64,000 nt of DNA from Chelativorans sp. YIM 93263 (GCF_028767125.1 NZ_JAKCWP010000001.1:124001-188000), one strand, 5' to 3'; positions 16,048 through 26,547 are shown, counted from the stretch's first letter. Notes: generated by a model not told the origin, from the letters alone. Numbers and translations: made by a program.

Positions 16048-17660
16048 CGGCGTTTCGCGCGCAAAGAGGGCGTCTCGCGGCGGGAGGTGCTGCGCTTGCA
16101 GGCATTGGTCTTCTGCTTGGAGGCGCGTTCCTCGGGCTCGCCTGGGAAGCGGCGGCGAGTTGGGAAGGTGCCCTAGCCGCGTTCGACGGCTATCTTCTGC
16201 GGGTAACACGCTTCACATTATGGCAGGCGGGGCTTTCCACCATCTTGTCGGTTGGTCCCGCCATCCTCGTCGCCCGGGCGCTGGCGCGTCATCCCCGCTT
16301 TTGGGGCCGCGAGTTCATACTGCAGCTTTTCGCCGTCCCCCTGGCGCTGCCAGCCATCGTCGCTGCGCTTGGCGTACTCGCGCTTTATGGACGTTCGGGG
16401 TACTTCGCGCCACTGTTCGCCGCGACCTCGGGCGACATGTGGCCGGGCATCTATGGCCTTTCCGGCATCTTGATCGCGCATGTCTTTTTCAACCTGCCCT
16501 TGGCAACCCGGCTTTGCTTGGCCTCGCTCGAGACCATACCGGCGGATCAGTGGCGGCTCTCGGCGCAGCTCGGCATGGGGGCTTTCGCCTCGTTCCGCTT
16601 CATCGAATGGCCGGTGTTACGCGCGAGCCTGCCCGGCATTGCAGGCCTCGTTTTCATGCTTTGTGCGACCTCTTTCACGATCGTGCTGACGCTCGGCGGC
16701 GGGCCGGGCGCCACAACCCTGGAGGTGGCGATCTACCAGGCACTGCGCTTCGATTTCGATCCGGCGCGCGCCATCGCCTTGACCTTGGTGCAGGTAGCGC
16801 TGACGGGGACGATCGTGCTGGCGCTCGCCCGTCTCGGCGCGTCCACGATGGGGGACGCAAGCCTTCCGGTTGCATCCCGGCGCGCCCTGTTCCCGGGCGC
16901 CGGTGAGAAAGTGCTGAATACAACACTCATCCTGTTGGCGCTCCTCTTTGTCGCCGGTCCCATGCTTGCCACGGTTGTTGCCGGTCTGGCGGCCGACCTT
17001 GTCCGACTTGCGGGGGAGCGCCCGGTTCATCAGGCGACCCTGACGAGTTTTATCCTCGCAAGTCTTGCCGCCGTTCTGTGCCTGATGGTTTCAGGGGCGC
17101 TTATCATGACGCGCCGGGCGCTGGAGCTTGCGCGTGGAGCCCGCATACCCGGTTTTCTCGAGCGTATGTCCGATTCCGGTGCCGCGATGGTTCTGATCGT
17201 ACCGCCGATTGTTATCGGCGCGGGCTGGTTCATTCTCTTGCTGCATTTCGGGGATGTCTTCGCCTTCGCGCCGGCGATGGTGGTGGCGGTCAATGCCGTC
17301 ATGGCCATGCCATTTGCCGTACGGGTTATTCGGCCTGCCTATGATGCCGCAAGTGCCCGGCATGAAAAGCTGTGTCTCGCGCTCGGCATTTCCGGATGGA
17401 ATCGCTTCCGCCTCGTCGACTGGCCTGCTCTGCGGCGTCCGGCGGCTGTCGGATTCGCCTTCGCCATGGCGCTTTCCCTTGGGGATCTCGGCGTTATCGC
17501 GCTTTTCGGCAGTGATGACGTTCGCACCCTGCCTTATCTTCTCCTGCAGCGTATGGGCAGCTACCGTACTGCTGACGCCGCCGGTATCGCACTTTTCCTC
17601 GCCATTCTCTGCCTGGGGCTGATGTTTATCGCCGGGCGATTGGGTAAAAGCCGGACATGA
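16044..17660 (+). CDS. thiP: thiamin ABC transporter permease ThiP
   Basis: A 538-residue permease with about twelve membrane segments in two homologous halves, each with a binding-protein-dependent transport loop contacting ThiQ ([20 protein letters not shown] in the first, [20 protein letters not shown] in the second). I choose GTG 16044, which overlaps the thiB TGA stop, rather than the GTG at 16023 inside thiB. It overlaps thiQ by ATGA. Confidence 0.95.
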   Translation: MTAFRAQRGRLAAGGAALAGIGLLLGGAFLGLAWEAAASWEGALAAFDGYLLRVTRFTLWQAGLSTILSVGPAILVARALARHPRFWGREFILQLFAVPLALPAIVAALGVLALYGRSGYFAPLFAATSGDMWPGIYGLSGILIAHVFFNLPLATRLCLASLETIPADQWRLSAQLGMGAFASFRFIEWPVLRASLPGIAGLVFMLCATSFTIVLTLGGGPGATTLEVAIYQALRFDFDPARAIALTLVQVALTGTIVLALARLGASTMGDASLPVASRRALFPGAGEKVLNTTLILLALLFVAGPMLATVVAGLAADLVRLAGERPVHQATLTSFILASLAAVLCLMVSGALIMTRRALELARGARIPGFLERMSDSGAAMVLIVPPIVIGAGWFILLLHFGDVFAFAPAMVVAVNAVMAMPFAVRVIRPAYDAASARHEKLCLALGISGWNRFRLVDWPALRRPAAVGFAFAMALSLGDLGVIALFGSDDVRTLPYLLLQRMGSYRTADAAGIALFLAILCLGLMFIAGRLGKSRT

Positions 17661-18400
17661 CCGAATCGAACAAAGCGGGGGCAGGCGTCAAACTTGAAGG
17701 CCTGCTATTTTCATACCCCGGCGGGGCGGAGATGCATTTCGACCTCTCGATCAGCGCGTCGGATCGGGTAGCGCTGATGGGGCCGAGCGGATCAGGCAAA
17801 TCCACGCTATTGAACCTCATAGCCGGCTTCGAGCTTCCTTCGGCCGGGCGGGTGATGATCGACGGCCGGGACGTAACCGGATCGCCGCCGCATCACAGGC
17901 CGGTCTCGATGATCTTCCAGGAGAACAATCTGTTCGCCCATCTCACCGTCGGGCAGAATGTGGGGCTCGGTCGTTCCCCCTCGCTGCGTCTTTCAGCACA
18001 AGACCGTGCCGCCGTCACCGATGCCCTGGCGCGTACCGGCCTCGGAGGCAAGGAGAAGCGCCTGCCGAACGAACTGTCGGGGGGCGAGCGCCAGCGCGTG
18101 GCGCTTGCGCGCGTGCTGGTGCGGGAGCGGCCGGTTCTCCTGCTTGACGAGCCCTTTGCCTCGCTCGGGCCGGCGCTGCGCGACGAGATGCTGGATCTCA
18201 TTGCGGGCCTGAGCGATGAGCAGGCAATGACGATTCTCATGGCCACGCACGATCCAGGCGATGCCGAGCGCCTTTCCGGCACACTGGTCTTCGTCGAAGA
18301 GGGTCGAATTGCGGATTTCGGCCGCACGCAGGCGTTTCTCTCCGGCTGGGAATCGCCCGCGTTCAATAGCTATCTTGGCGCGCGCACGGGTTCGCGATAA
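17657..18400 (+). CDS. thiQ: thiamin ABC transporter ATP-binding protein ThiQ
   Basis: A 247-residue ABC ATPase that powers thiamin uptake. It has Walker [10 protein letters not shown], a Q-loop in MIFQENNLF, the signature [15 protein letters not shown], Walker [14 protein letters not shown] and the switch His in [10 protein letters not shown]. It is the last gene of the riboswitch-controlled operon, translationally coupled to thiP through ATGA. Confidence 0.95.
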   Translation: MTESNKAGAGVKLEGLLFSYPGGAEMHFDLSISASDRVALMGPSGSGKSTLLNLIAGFELPSAGRVMIDGRDVTGSPPHHRPVSMIFQENNLFAHLTVGQNVGLGRSPSLRLSAQDRAAVTDALARTGLGGKEKRLPNELSGGERQRVALARVLVRERPVLLLDEPFASLGPALRDEMLDLIAGLSDEQAMTILMATHDPGDAERLSGTLVFVEEGRIADFGRTQAFLSGWESPAFNSYLGARTGSR

Positions 18401-18572
18401 CTACTTCTTGTTGTCGAACCTGATTCTGTCACTATTTGAATCGAAAACGCACACGGATTCAGCCGGAAGTGTGGCGCGCGGGTGATTGTTTTGTCGTGCC
18501 ATCTGTGGCTACCCTCAACTCGTTCTAAGGCTCGTACCCAAGCCGCTTTTTGATGCGTGAAAGGAAAACGCC

Positions 18573-20075
18573 CTGGTACAGCGTGCTTCGATAGAACCGA
18601 CGAGGACCGGCAAAAGATGTCACGTCCTGACAGCAGCCGCTTTTGCGGGCTTGGCCACGGCTCTGGCCGGCTGCCAGACCGCCGATCTCGGAGAAGCCGG
18701 ATTCAAGCCGTCGGAAAATCCCGTTACGGTGGACACGGTCACGCGCGGCGATCGCCTGGCAACTCTGGCGCGCAGGCAACACCCGAAAATCCTCCAGACC
18801 TATGGGGGCGAGTACTCAGACCCGAAGCTTGAGCGCATGTTGGCCGGTGTGGTCGGAAAGCTGGCACGCAGCCCCGATGCGGCGTCCCAGAGTTATCAGA
18901 TCACGATATTGGATTCGCCCAGCATCAATGCGTTCGCGCTGCCGGGTGGCTATCTCTACATCACGCGCGGGCTGTTGGCACTGGCCAATGATTCGGCGGA
19001 AATCGCGGCCGTTCTGGCTCATGAAATGGCTCACGTGACGGCAAATCACGGGCTGGAGCGGCAGAAACGTGAAGCTGAAGCGAATTTGACCTCTCGTGTG
19101 GTCAACGAGGTGGTGAGCGCCGACAGCAGTGCGCAGGCCGCAGTGGTGCGGGGCAAGCTGAGACTGGCTCAGTTCTCCCGGAATCAGGAACTGGAAGCCG
19201 ACGCCATCGGCATTCGCGCGATTGGAGAAGCCGGCTACGACCCCTTCGCCGCCGCGCGGTTCTTGAGCTCGATGGACGCCTATCAGCGTTTTCGCAGCGT
19301 TGGCGGGGCGCGGGATGCCAGCCTCGATTTTCTCGCGAGCCACCCCAATGCGCCCCGGCGTATCGATCTGGCGCAGCGGCATGCCCGCCAATTCGGTCAG
19401 CAGGGCACGGGCCTGCGTGAACGGGATTCCTTCCTGCAGGGGATCGACGGGCTGCTCTTCGGCGACAGGCCCGACCAGGGTTTTGTGCGCGGACGCACTT
19501 TCCTGCATCCCGAACTCGGCATCTCCTTTGCAGTCCCCGAGGGCTTCGTCATCGACAATTCAGCCGGAGAGGTGGTGGCCGCCGGGCCCGGCGATCTTGC
19601 TTTCCGCTTCGACGGGGTCACACTCGAGCGTTCCGTTTCCTTAACGGATTATCTGCGCCGCGACTGGCTTGCGGGCCTCGATCCCGACTCGGTGCGCACT
19701 TTCACGATCAATAGTCATGAAGCGGCCACAGCCCGGGCCCATGCCGACAATTGGGAGTTCGATGTCACCGTGGTGCGCGTTGGCGACAATGTGTACCGAC
19801 TGCTGACCGGTGCGCCGAGAGGCAGCGATCGCCTTGACGCGGTGGCACGCTCGATCTCCAACAGCTTTCAGGTCCTTAGCCGGTCGGAGATCGACCAGCT
19901 CAAGCCGCTGCGTATTCGCATTGTGACCGTCCAGCCCGGCGACACGATCGCGAGCCTCGCCGGCCGCATGGCTGGAGGAGACCGGAAGCTGGAGCTGTTC
20001 CGCGTGCTCAACGCGCTGGGATCGGGATCAACCCTCTCGACTGGAGATAAGGTCAAGATCATCACGGACAGATGA
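18573..20075 (+). CDS. M48 family metalloprotease lipoprotein with C-terminal LysM domain
   Basis: A putative periplasmic zinc peptidase of the BepA/LoiP-like M48C group. The zinc site is VLAHEMAHVTANHG, with the third-ligand helix in NQELEADAIGIRA. A C-terminal LysM module (VTVQPGDTIASLAGRM to LSTGDKVKII) would bind peptidoglycan. The frame upstream of the first conventional start, TTG 18651, is open and encodes a perfect lipoprotein signal ending LAGC. That requires initiation further upstream, most plausibly at CTG 18573 behind AAAGGA. The Cys then sits at residue 34. Start codon uncertain; product confident. Confidence 0.85.
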   Translation: MVQRASIEPTRTGKRCHVLTAAAFAGLATALAGCQTADLGEAGFKPSENPVTVDTVTRGDRLATLARRQHPKILQTYGGEYSDPKLERMLAGVVGKLARSPDAASQSYQITILDSPSINAFALPGGYLYITRGLLALANDSAEIAAVLAHEMAHVTANHGLERQKREAEANLTSRVVNEVVSADSSAQAAVVRGKLRLAQFSRNQELEADAIGIRAIGEAGYDPFAAARFLSSMDAYQRFRSVGGARDASLDFLASHPNAPRRIDLAQRHARQFGQQGTGLRERDSFLQGIDGLLFGDRPDQGFVRGRTFLHPELGISFAVPEGFVIDNSAGEVVAAGPGDLAFRFDGVTLERSVSLTDYLRRDWLAGLDPDSVRTFTINSHEAATARAHADNWEFDVTVVRVGDNVYRLLTGAPRGSDRLDAVARSISNSFQVLSRSEIDQLKPLRIRIVTVQPGDTIASLAGRMAGGDRKLELFRVLNALGSGSTLSTGDKVKIITDR

Positions 20076-20260
20076 GAAATGGGGCCCAATGCCGCTGGCC
20101 AGGAGCGGTCGGTACAACACTTATTCTCCGCGCACGCGGACACCCTCCAGGCGTTCATCCGGATCCGAGATCTGCTTTGGCCTCGGTTAGGGCGAGCGTA
20201 GGCACATCGCGCTATTCAGCGCGCTCCGGAGAACGGTAAACAGAGTTGGTGTAATCTGGC

Positions 20261-20452
20261 CTAATGGCGGGTTTGCGACACCCGCATTCGTTCCATCTCG
20301 TCCTTGATCGCGAGCTTACGACGCTTGAGTCTGGTGAGCTCAATCTCATCCGTTGAGGGATGCGCCAGAGCTTCGTCTAATTGGCGCTGAAGATCGCCGT
20401 GTTTGCGCTGTAATTCTTCGAGATGCGATTCGAGCGACATGGACATCTCCAT
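20261..20452 (-). CDS. DUF465 (YdcH-like) small protein
   Basis: A 63-residue helical hairpin protein of DUF465: SLESHLEELQRKHGDLQRQLDEAL, HPSTDEIELTRLKRRKLAIKDEMERM. These short coiled-coil proteins are abundant in Rhizobiales and have no assigned function. Start at 20452 (GAGGA five bases upstream) or the ATG at 20440 are both possible. It is divergent from a second, dissimilar DUF465 gene. Confidence 0.82.
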   Translation of the reverse strand: MEMSMSLESHLEELQRKHGDLQRQLDEALAHPSTDEIELTRLKRRKLAIKDEMERMRVSQTRH

Positions 20453-20665
20453 CGGTTCCTCGTAGCCATCCGGAACACGCCTCCGCCCCAATTCCTGATG
20501 ATGACATAAATAGTGTGCCACTGTTTTCGTGCGATGTCGAATATAAGCGTCGGGATTTATCCCCAGGTCGCGATATGATATGAGAGATTTGTGCTTCCTT
20601 TGGCGAAGGGGAGCTATGCTTGCTCGCGCGGAATAGCGTATAGAAGCGGCGCCCAACGGGAGGCC

Positions 20666-20884
20666 ATGCGGACCGTGAGTACGTCGGAACAGGAACAGGC
20701 CGAGATTCGCCTCGAATTTGCCCGTCTGAAACAGGATCATGTCGATTTCGATGCCGCCATCGAAGCGATGATCGCGTACGGTTGCGATCCTTTGCAGATC
20801 CAGCGCATGAAGAAGAAGAAGCTCGCAATGAAGGATCGGCTCCAGCAACTGGAAGACCGGATAATTCCCGATATCATAGCGTAA
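20666..20884 (+). CDS. second DUF465 small protein upstream of purE
   Basis: A 72-residue DUF465 protein of the longer type: EQAEIRLEFARLKQDHVDFDAAIEAMI, then LQIQRMKKKKLAMKDRLQQLED and the terminal IIPDIIA. It shares the KKLAMKDR-like core with the divergent copy but is clearly a separate subfamily. GGGAGG sits very close to ATG 20666; GTG 20675 is an alternative with better spacing. It precedes purE by 64 bases, an arrangement common in Rhizobiales. Confidence 0.8.
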   Translation: MRTVSTSEQEQAEIRLEFARLKQDHVDFDAAIEAMIAYGCDPLQIQRMKKKKLAMKDRLQQLEDRIIPDIIA

Positions 20885-20948
20885 TACGGTTGCGGCTGAA
20901 GCTGCGTTTCGCTAACAGCAGGCATCCGGAACCAAAAGGGGGTTGCGC

Positions 20949-21446
20949 ATGCGCAGCGGGCGCACCGATGTCGCCATTATCATGGGAAGCCAGTCGGACT
21001 GGGAGACCATGCGGCATGCGGCGCATATCCTGGAGGAACTGCAGGTCAGTTACGAATCGCGTATCGTTTCGGCTCATCGTACACCGGATAGGCTCTACAG
21101 TTTCGCAACGGGCGCCAAGGCTGAAGGATTCCGGGTGATCATTGCAGGGGCCGGCGGGGCAGCGCATCTGCCCGGAATGACGGCGGCACTTACCCCGCTC
21201 CCCGTCTTCGGCGTCCCCGTCCAGTCCAAAGCGCTTTCCGGGCAGGATTCGCTCCTTTCCATCGTGCAAATGCCCGCCGGCGTTCCCGTCGGCACGTTGG
21301 CGATCGGCCGCGCGGGCGCCGTCAATGCGGCGCTCCTTTCTGCATCGGTCCTGGCGCTCTCAGACGAGGCTCTCGCCGAGCGCCTCGATGCGTGGCGTAC
21401 CGCGCAAAGTGAAAGAGTGGCCGCTTATCCGACGAAGGAGCCATGA
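20949..21446 (+). CDS. purE: N5-carboxyaminoimidazole ribonucleotide mutase PurE
   Basis: Class I PurE, which converts N5-CAIR to CAIR in purine synthesis. Motifs include [24 protein letters not shown] with the catalytic His, [13 protein letters not shown] and [22 protein letters not shown]. Length is 165 residues. ATG 20949 has AAAGGGGG six bases upstream; the TTG at 20943 is unlikely. It overlaps purK by ATGA. Confidence 0.96.
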   Translation: MRSGRTDVAIIMGSQSDWETMRHAAHILEELQVSYESRIVSAHRTPDRLYSFATGAKAEGFRVIIAGAGGAAHLPGMTAALTPLPVFGVPVQSKALSGQDSLLSIVQMPAGVPVGTLAIGRAGAVNAALLSASVLALSDEALAERLDAWRTAQSERVAAYPTKEP

Positions 21447-22558
21447 GGCAACCACTCCCACCCGGCGCCACGATCGGCATTGTAGGCGGCGGTCAATTGG
21501 GCCGTATGCTCGCCATGGCTGCGGCCAGGCTCGGCTACAGCACCGCCGTTCTCGATCCGGACCAGCACGCGCCCGCTGGACAGGTCGCCCAGAAACATAT
21601 CGCGGCCGCATATGACGACGGCAGAGCTCTTGAACAGCTGGCCAGGTCCAGCGACGTCATCACCTATGAGTTCGAGAATGTGCCGGTCGGCGCGATCCGT
21701 TCTCTGGAGGAGTGGCGTCCCGTTCATCCTCCCGCAGAAGCTCTGGAAGCCTCCCAGGATCGCATGTCGGAAAAGATCTTCCTGAACGCGTCGGGCATCT
21801 CGACTGCCCCTTTCGCGGCCGTTGAAAGCGACCGTGACCTTGCCCGCGGGCTCGCCCGCTTTGGGCATTCCGGCGTTTTGAAGACGCGCCGCATGGGCTA
21901 TGACGGCAAGGGCCAGAGAGTTTTCCGAAACGCCACCGCGGAGGAAATCATCGGCTGTTTCGAAGGTATGGGAGGTACGCCGCTCATCCTGGAAGGCCTG
22001 GTGAATTTCGTGCGCGAGGTTTCAGTGATCGCAGCGCGTTCGCTTAACGGCGCGATGGCGGCATACGATCCGGCAGAGAACGAGCATCGCAACGGCATCC
22101 TCGCCCGTTCCGCGGTCCCGGCGGCCATTTCGCCCTCCACTGCCTACACGGTCCGGGAAACTGCCTTCACGATACTGGATGCTCTCGATTATGTCGGCGT
22201 GATCGGGGTCGAGTTTTTTGTGCTGGAGGACGGCTCTGTTCTCGTCAACGAACTGGCCCCGCGCGTTCATAACTCCGGCCACTGGACCGAGGCGGCGTGT
22301 GCCGTCTCTCAGTTCGAGCAGCACATACGCGCTATTACCGGCCTGCCGCTAGGGCGCACCGACCGTCACTCGGACTGCGTGATGGAAAACATCCTGGGAG
22401 GGGAACGCAGGAATATGAAGCGGCTTCTGGAGGAGCCGAACCTGATGCTTCACCTCTATGGGAAACGGGAAGCCCGTCCAGGCCGCAAAATGGGGCATTT
22501 CACAAGACTTACGCCAGCCGGGGCCGGCGGACCGAAGGGCTCCCCTTCGGCGGAATGA
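21443..22558 (+). CDS. purK: N5-carboxyaminoimidazole ribonucleotide synthase PurK
   Basis: An ATP-grasp enzyme that carboxylates AIR to N5-CAIR, the substrate of the upstream PurE. Motifs are [40 protein letters not shown] and [15 protein letters not shown]. The C-terminus [18 protein letters not shown] is typical. Length of 371 residues is normal. Coupled to purE by ATGA. Confidence 0.96.
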   Translation: MRQPLPPGATIGIVGGGQLGRMLAMAAARLGYSTAVLDPDQHAPAGQVAQKHIAAAYDDGRALEQLARSSDVITYEFENVPVGAIRSLEEWRPVHPPAEALEASQDRMSEKIFLNASGISTAPFAAVESDRDLARGLARFGHSGVLKTRRMGYDGKGQRVFRNATAEEIIGCFEGMGGTPLILEGLVNFVREVSVIAARSLNGAMAAYDPAENEHRNGILARSAVPAAISPSTAYTVRETAFTILDALDYVGVIGVEFFVLEDGSVLVNELAPRVHNSGHWTEAACAVSQFEQHIRAITGLPLGRTDRHSDCVMENILGGERRNMKRLLEEPNLMLHLYGKREARPGRKMGHFTRLTPAGAGGPKGSPSAE

Positions 22559-22603
22559 GCGCATAAAGTCTTCAGGATCGAAGCTTATGGCGGGCGCCCC
22601 AGC

Positions 22604-22632
22604 TTGACACGGCCCGGCCCGTCCTCTAAGAG
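22604..22632 (+). promoter_or_regulatory. sigma-70-type promoter for rpmJ
   Basis: TTGACA at 22604-22609 is separated by 17 bases from TAAGAG at 22627-22632. The start of rpmJ lies about 85 bases downstream. The -10 is imperfect; the -35 is consensus. Confidence 0.5.
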
Positions 22633-22718
22633 CCCCAACCGAATGCGGCGCGCCGAGAGCGCGTCTTTTGTTTAATGCACAGGCGACAATCAGGCCGAAA
22701 GGCCGGCAGGGCAAACCA

Positions 22719-22844
22719 ATGAAGATCAAGAATTCGCTCAAGGCACTGAAAACCCGCCACCGCGAGAACCGCATCGTTCGCCGCAAGGGGCGTGTGTACG
22801 TCATCAACAAGACGAACCCGCGGTTCAAGGCACGCCAGGGCTGA
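22719..22844 (+). CDS. rpmJ: 50S ribosomal protein L36
   Basis: A 41-residue ribosomal protein, [18 protein letters not shown] followed by VVRRKGR-like basic sequence and [12 protein letters not shown]. It is the cysteine-free (C-minus) L36 type normal in alphaproteobacteria, lacking the zinc ribbon of the long form. It stands alone after purK and has its own promoter-like sequence. Confidence 0.95.
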   Translation: MKIKNSLKALKTRHRENRIVRRKGRVYVINKTNPRFKARQG

Positions 22845-22938
22845 GGTAGCGCGGCCTGCTGGGTGTTCATCCCAGAGGATGGACACGGTGGTCCCATTTT
22901 TGCTTTTCTCTCGACGCTGAGGCGGTTACACTCGCCTC

Positions 22939-23511
22939 ATGTGGCGCATCTTTATTTCCATTTTTTTCATTCTGTACCTGCTCCAGGCACCGGCGACGGC
23001 CGATATGCATGGTGCGGCGGCCGAGCCGGAGAGCGACCGGCTGAACGAGCTTTTCTCCGCGCTCAAGGAAGAACACAACACCGTGGCTGCGCGCCGTATC
23101 GCCGATCGCATCCAGCAAGAGTGGAAGCGTTCAGGCGGGGCGACCGCGGACATGCTGATCGATTGGGCTAGGGAAGCCGCGGTCCAGGATAAACATCATG
23201 TCGCCCTCGACTTCCTCGACCAGGTTGTGACGCTCTATCCCGAATATGTCGAAGGCTGGAACAGCCGCGCGCTGGTTCATCTCATGATGAATGACTTCAA
23301 CCGCGCCATGGCCGATCTCTCGCGCACGCTCGCGCTGGAGCCGCGCCATTTCGGCGCCATGAACGGTGTTGCGGGTATATTGCGCGCCACGGGGCGCGAG
23401 GAATTGGCGCTCGGCGTTTATCGCCGCATGCTGGAAGTCTATCCCATGCAGCGCGGCGCCCAGCGTGCGCTCATCAGGCTAACCGAGGATAGCCTCGGTC
23501 AGCGGCTCTGA
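22939..23511 (+). CDS. secreted tetratricopeptide-repeat protein
   Basis: A 190-residue protein with an N-terminal signal (WRIFISIFFILYLLQAPATA) and three or so TPR units: an N-terminal helical pair (LNELFSALKEEHNTVAARRIADRI), then ALDFLDQVVTLYPEYVEGWNSRALVHLMMNDFNRAMADLSRTLALEPRHFGAMNGVAGIL, and a last unit ending VYPMQRGAQRAL. TPR units mediate protein contacts; partner unknown. It converges on pyk. Confidence 0.83.
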   Translation: MWRIFISIFFILYLLQAPATADMHGAAAEPESDRLNELFSALKEEHNTVAARRIADRIQQEWKRSGGATADMLIDWAREAAVQDKHHVALDFLDQVVTLYPEYVEGWNSRALVHLMMNDFNRAMADLSRTLALEPRHFGAMNGVAGILRATGREELALGVYRRMLEVYPMQRGAQRALIRLTEDSLGQRL

Positions 23512-23657
23512 AAACCCTGACCAAAAGTCGCCTAAACCTGCTGCAAAGGCGATTTCCGTGCTTCCAGTGCTCATGTACCAGCACGTACGGCGTCCGGCTC
23601 TCGCAGCCACCATTTTTGCCAACACCCAATCGAGTTTTGACCAGGCTGTAAGAGACT

Positions 23658-25097
23658 CTACAACGCCCCCATGCCGTCCGAGCCGACATAGGCGATGCGC
23701 AGCATGTTCGTCGCACCGGGCGTCCTGAGCGGAACGCCGGCCGTCACAATCACGCGGTCACCGGATTTTGCGAACTGCTCCTCAAAAGCGATGCGGCAGG
23801 CACGATCCACCATGTCGTCGAGATCATGCGCATCCTCCGAGACCACGCAATGGGTTCCCCAGACGAGGCTGAGCCGTCGCGCGGTCCCCACCACCGGCGA
23901 AAGCGCGATGATCGGCACATGTGGGCGCTCGCGGGCGGCGCGCAGTCCGGTCGTACCCGATGAGGTATAGGTGACGATGGCGGAAAGCTTCAGGGTCTCG
24001 GCGATTTGGCGCGAAGCAAGCGAGATCGCATCGGCGCCCGTCGGCTCCGGCTCGGTACGCTGCGCCTCGATTGAGTCGTTATATGTCGGATCGCGCTCGA
24101 CCTGGCTGGCGATGGAACTCATCATGGAGATGGCCTCAGACGGGTACTGGCCGGCGGCCGACTCGGCCGACAACATCACCGCGTCCGCGCCTTCGAACAC
24201 AGCCGTTGCCACGTCGGAAACTTCGGCGCGCGTGGGAACTGGAGCCGAAATCATCGACTCCAGCATTTGGGTGGCGACGACAACCGGTTTTCCCGCCTGA
24301 CGGCATGCCCTGATGATCTGTCTCTGGGTGCCGGGCACGGATTCCAGCGGCATTTCCACGCCGAGATCGCCGCGCGCGACCATGAGGCCATCGGACAATT
24401 CGATGATTTCGGCCAGCCGTTTTACCGCCTGCGGCTTTTCCACCTTGGCCATGAGCGCGGCGCGGCCTCGCGCGATCTTGCGCACTTCGGCAAGATCCTG
24501 CGGCCTTTGGATGAAGGAAAGTGCAATCCAGTCCACCTCACCGGTCGCCAGGACGGCATCGAGATCGCGCCGGTCCTTCTCCGTCAGCGCACTGAGCGGG
24601 AGGTCCGTATCGGGCAGGCTGACGCCCTTACGGTCGGATATCTTGTTGCCAGCGACCACACGGCAGACGATGGAACGCCCATCGTTCCGTAATGCTTCAA
24701 GCTGCAGGCGGCCATCATCGATCAGCAGTCGGTGGCCGGGCTCGACGGCCTGGAGAATTTCAGGATGCGGCAGGTGAACCCGCGCGGTGTCTCCCGGCTC
24801 GGGGTTATCGTCCAGTATAAATTCCTGCCCGGCTGTCAGTTCCACGCGGCTCCCGGCAAAGGTGCCGACGCGCAGCTTCGGCCCCTGCAGGTCGGCGAGA
24901 ATCCCGATGGGTCGAGCCGCCTGGCGTTCGACTTCGCGGATACGCGCAATAAGCGTACGCATCGTATCATGGTCGGCGTGACTCATATTGATGCGAAAAG
25001 CGTCCGCGCCGACTTCATGCAGCCGGGTGATCATTGCTTCTTCCGAGGAGGAAGGACCCAGTGTGGCCAGGATCTTCACCTTGCGTCCGCGCTTCAT
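23658..25097 (-). CDS. pyk: pyruvate kinase
   Basis: Catalyses phosphoenolpyruvate plus ADP to pyruvate plus ATP, the last step of glycolysis. Motifs are KILATLGPSSS, FRINMSHAD, ILADLQGPKLRVG, the catalytic ALSFIQRPQDL, LMAKVEKPQA, VARGDLGVEMP and KPVVVATQMLESM, with ADAVMLSAESAAGQYP following. The C-terminal domain covers the last 120 residues. Length of 479 residues is normal. The start overlaps the DUF1036 stop by ATGA. Confidence 0.96.
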   Translation of the reverse strand: MKRGRKVKILATLGPSSSEEAMITRLHEVGADAFRINMSHADHDTMRTLIARIREVERQAARPIGILADLQGPKLRVGTFAGSRVELTAGQEFILDDNPEPGDTARVHLPHPEILQAVEPGHRLLIDDGRLQLEALRNDGRSIVCRVVAGNKISDRKGVSLPDTDLPLSALTEKDRRDLDAVLATGEVDWIALSFIQRPQDLAEVRKIARGRAALMAKVEKPQAVKRLAEIIELSDGLMVARGDLGVEMPLESVPGTQRQIIRACRQAGKPVVVATQMLESMISAPVPTRAEVSDVATAVFEGADAVMLSAESAAGQYPSEAISMMSSIASQVERDPTYNDSIEAQRTEPEPTGADAISLASRQIAETLKLSAIVTYTSSGTTGLRAARERPHVPIIALSPVVGTARRLSLVWGTHCVVSEDAHDLDDMVDRACRIAFEEQFAKSGDRVIVTAGVPLRTPGATNMLRIAYVGSDGMGAL

Positions 25098-25573
25098 GGA
25101 TTGGAAGCTCCCGAAAAAGCGGCCGCATCCTTGGCCGGAGAACTATCCGTAAGCTGAACCATCCAATTCTCCTGTTGGCCCGTATCATATTCCTGAAAAC
25201 CGGCGCGTTCGAAACCGCGGGCAAAACAATCATTTACACCGGCAATTTTGAATTCCTTGTCGGCCACGCACATCTGGATCGGCCCTTCCCACCGGCCTCC
25301 CCGCGTGGCGTCCTCTGCATAAAGATAATAATAGCGCGATTGGAGAGATCCTTCGATGAGCGTTTTACAGCTCGATCCCTCTACGTGCCACCATCCTTCA
25401 CTGATCCAGCCGCTGCGCGCCCGATATCCGATGGCGACGCCGACCAGGTTCTGCGTAGCGTTGCAGACCCGGAAATCCGCGTAAGCGGGCACGGCATCAT
25501 AAAGGAAAAGGCCCGCCATGGAGGCCAGCGCCAGAACGGTATTGCGAATCAGCATATGCCCGGTGAACGGCAT
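25094..25573 (-). CDS. DUF1036 exported protein
   Basis: A 159-residue exported protein with a signal peptide (LIRNTVLALASMAGLFLYDAVPAYA) and a DUF1036 domain starting DFRVCNATQNLVGVAIGYRA, then WISEGWWHVEGSSCKTLIEG, RYYYLYAEDA and MCVADKEFKI. Conserved Cys residues may pair. The function is unknown, but the pairing with pyk is conserved in Rhizobiales. ATG 25573 fits the signal peptide; longer frames have no family support. Confidence 0.83.
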   Translation of the reverse strand: MPFTGHMLIRNTVLALASMAGLFLYDAVPAYADFRVCNATQNLVGVAIGYRARSGWISEGWWHVEGSSCKTLIEGSLQSRYYYLYAEDATRGGRWEGPIQMCVADKEFKIAGVNDCFARGFERAGFQEYDTGQQENWMVQLTDSSPAKDAAAFSGASNP

Positions 25574-25734
25574 GGTCAAAACCTGCCATGAAAAGTCAGC
25601 GTGATGCTCCTTTTCGATAAACTCTACCGCCGTGTCAACGCATCCTGCGTTGCGTTGTCGACCACGACGCCATTGCATGATGCGCTTCTTCATGGGAAGA
25701 GGGGCTCTTTCCCTTTCCGCCTTTCCAAAACAAG

Positions 25735-26526
25735 ATGGTCCGAAACGCATCCTTCACCCCCTTTGAAATGATTGATGGCGAGCCGACGAAGGGCATCGTC
25801 CTCATCGCCGATCATGCCTCCAATGCCCTGCCGGAGGAATATGGCGATCTCGGGTTGCCTGAGGCTGAATTCCAGCGTCACATCGCGTACGATATCGGGG
25901 TGGAATCCGTTACCCGGCAACTGGCTGCGCTCACCGGCGCTCCGGCCGTCATGGCCGGATTTTCCAGGCTTCTCATCGATCCTAACCGCGGAACGGATGA
26001 TCCGACACTCATACGTCAGCTCTATGACGGCACAATTGTGCCGGGCAACTACCCGATTGAGCCGGCGGAGCGCGAGAAGCGGATCGAGGCCTATTACGAA
26101 CCCTATCATGACGCAGTGGCCCGGCTTGTCCACGAGGTGAAAAATGCTTCCGGTGCGGCACCGCTTGTAATTTCCATCCATTCTTTCACACCTACCATGC
26201 AGGGGCGGCCGCGGCCCTGGCATGTCGGTGTGCTTTGGGATAGCGACGACCGGGCGGTGAAGCCGCTCTTCCGAGCTCTCCGTGCCGATTCGAGGCTCGT
26301 GGTCGGAGATAATGAACCATACGACGGAGCCATGGGCGGCGATACGATGAATCGGCATTGCACCGTGAATGGCTACGCGCACGCGCTGATCGAAATCAGG
26401 CAAGATCTGATCACGAAGGAAAGCGGTGCGGTCGAGTGGGCAGAGCGCCTTGCACCGGTCCTTGAAGCCATCAATGCGCACCCCGATATGCATGAGGTGC
26501 GATTTTTCGGTTCGCGCGCACTGTAA
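25735..26526 (+). CDS. N-formylglutamate amidohydrolase family protein (core copy)
   Basis: A 263-residue zinc-dependent amidohydrolase of the HutG/N-formylglutamate deformylase superfamily. Key segments are VLIADHASNALPEEYG with the first His, RHIAYDIGVESVTRQLA, FSRLLIDPNRG, LVISIHSFTP and HALIEIRQDLI. Its neighbours here (pyk, DUF1244, gapR) are core genes rather than hut genes, so the true substrate is not certain. A second, divergent paralogue lies at 43158-43928. Confidence 0.88.
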   Translation: MVRNASFTPFEMIDGEPTKGIVLIADHASNALPEEYGDLGLPEAEFQRHIAYDIGVESVTRQLAALTGAPAVMAGFSRLLIDPNRGTDDPTLIRQLYDGTIVPGNYPIEPAEREKRIEAYYEPYHDAVARLVHEVKNASGAAPLVISIHSFTPTMQGRPRPWHVGVLWDSDDRAVKPLFRALRADSRLVVGDNEPYDGAMGGDTMNRHCTVNGYAHALIEIRQDLITKESGAVEWAERLAPVLEAINAHPDMHEVRFFGSRAL

Positions 26527-26547
26527 CGACGGAGGAGGCATATTGTC

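Noticed and set aside
20205-20235. Hairpin CGCGCTATTCAGCGCG as a terminator or small RNA
   Set aside because: Short stem with no T-run; no wider structure could be supported by eye.
23526-23556. TCGCCT...AGGCGA hairpin between the TPR and pyk genes as a terminator
   Set aside because: Only six base pairs with a long loop and a weak T-run; possible but not convincing.
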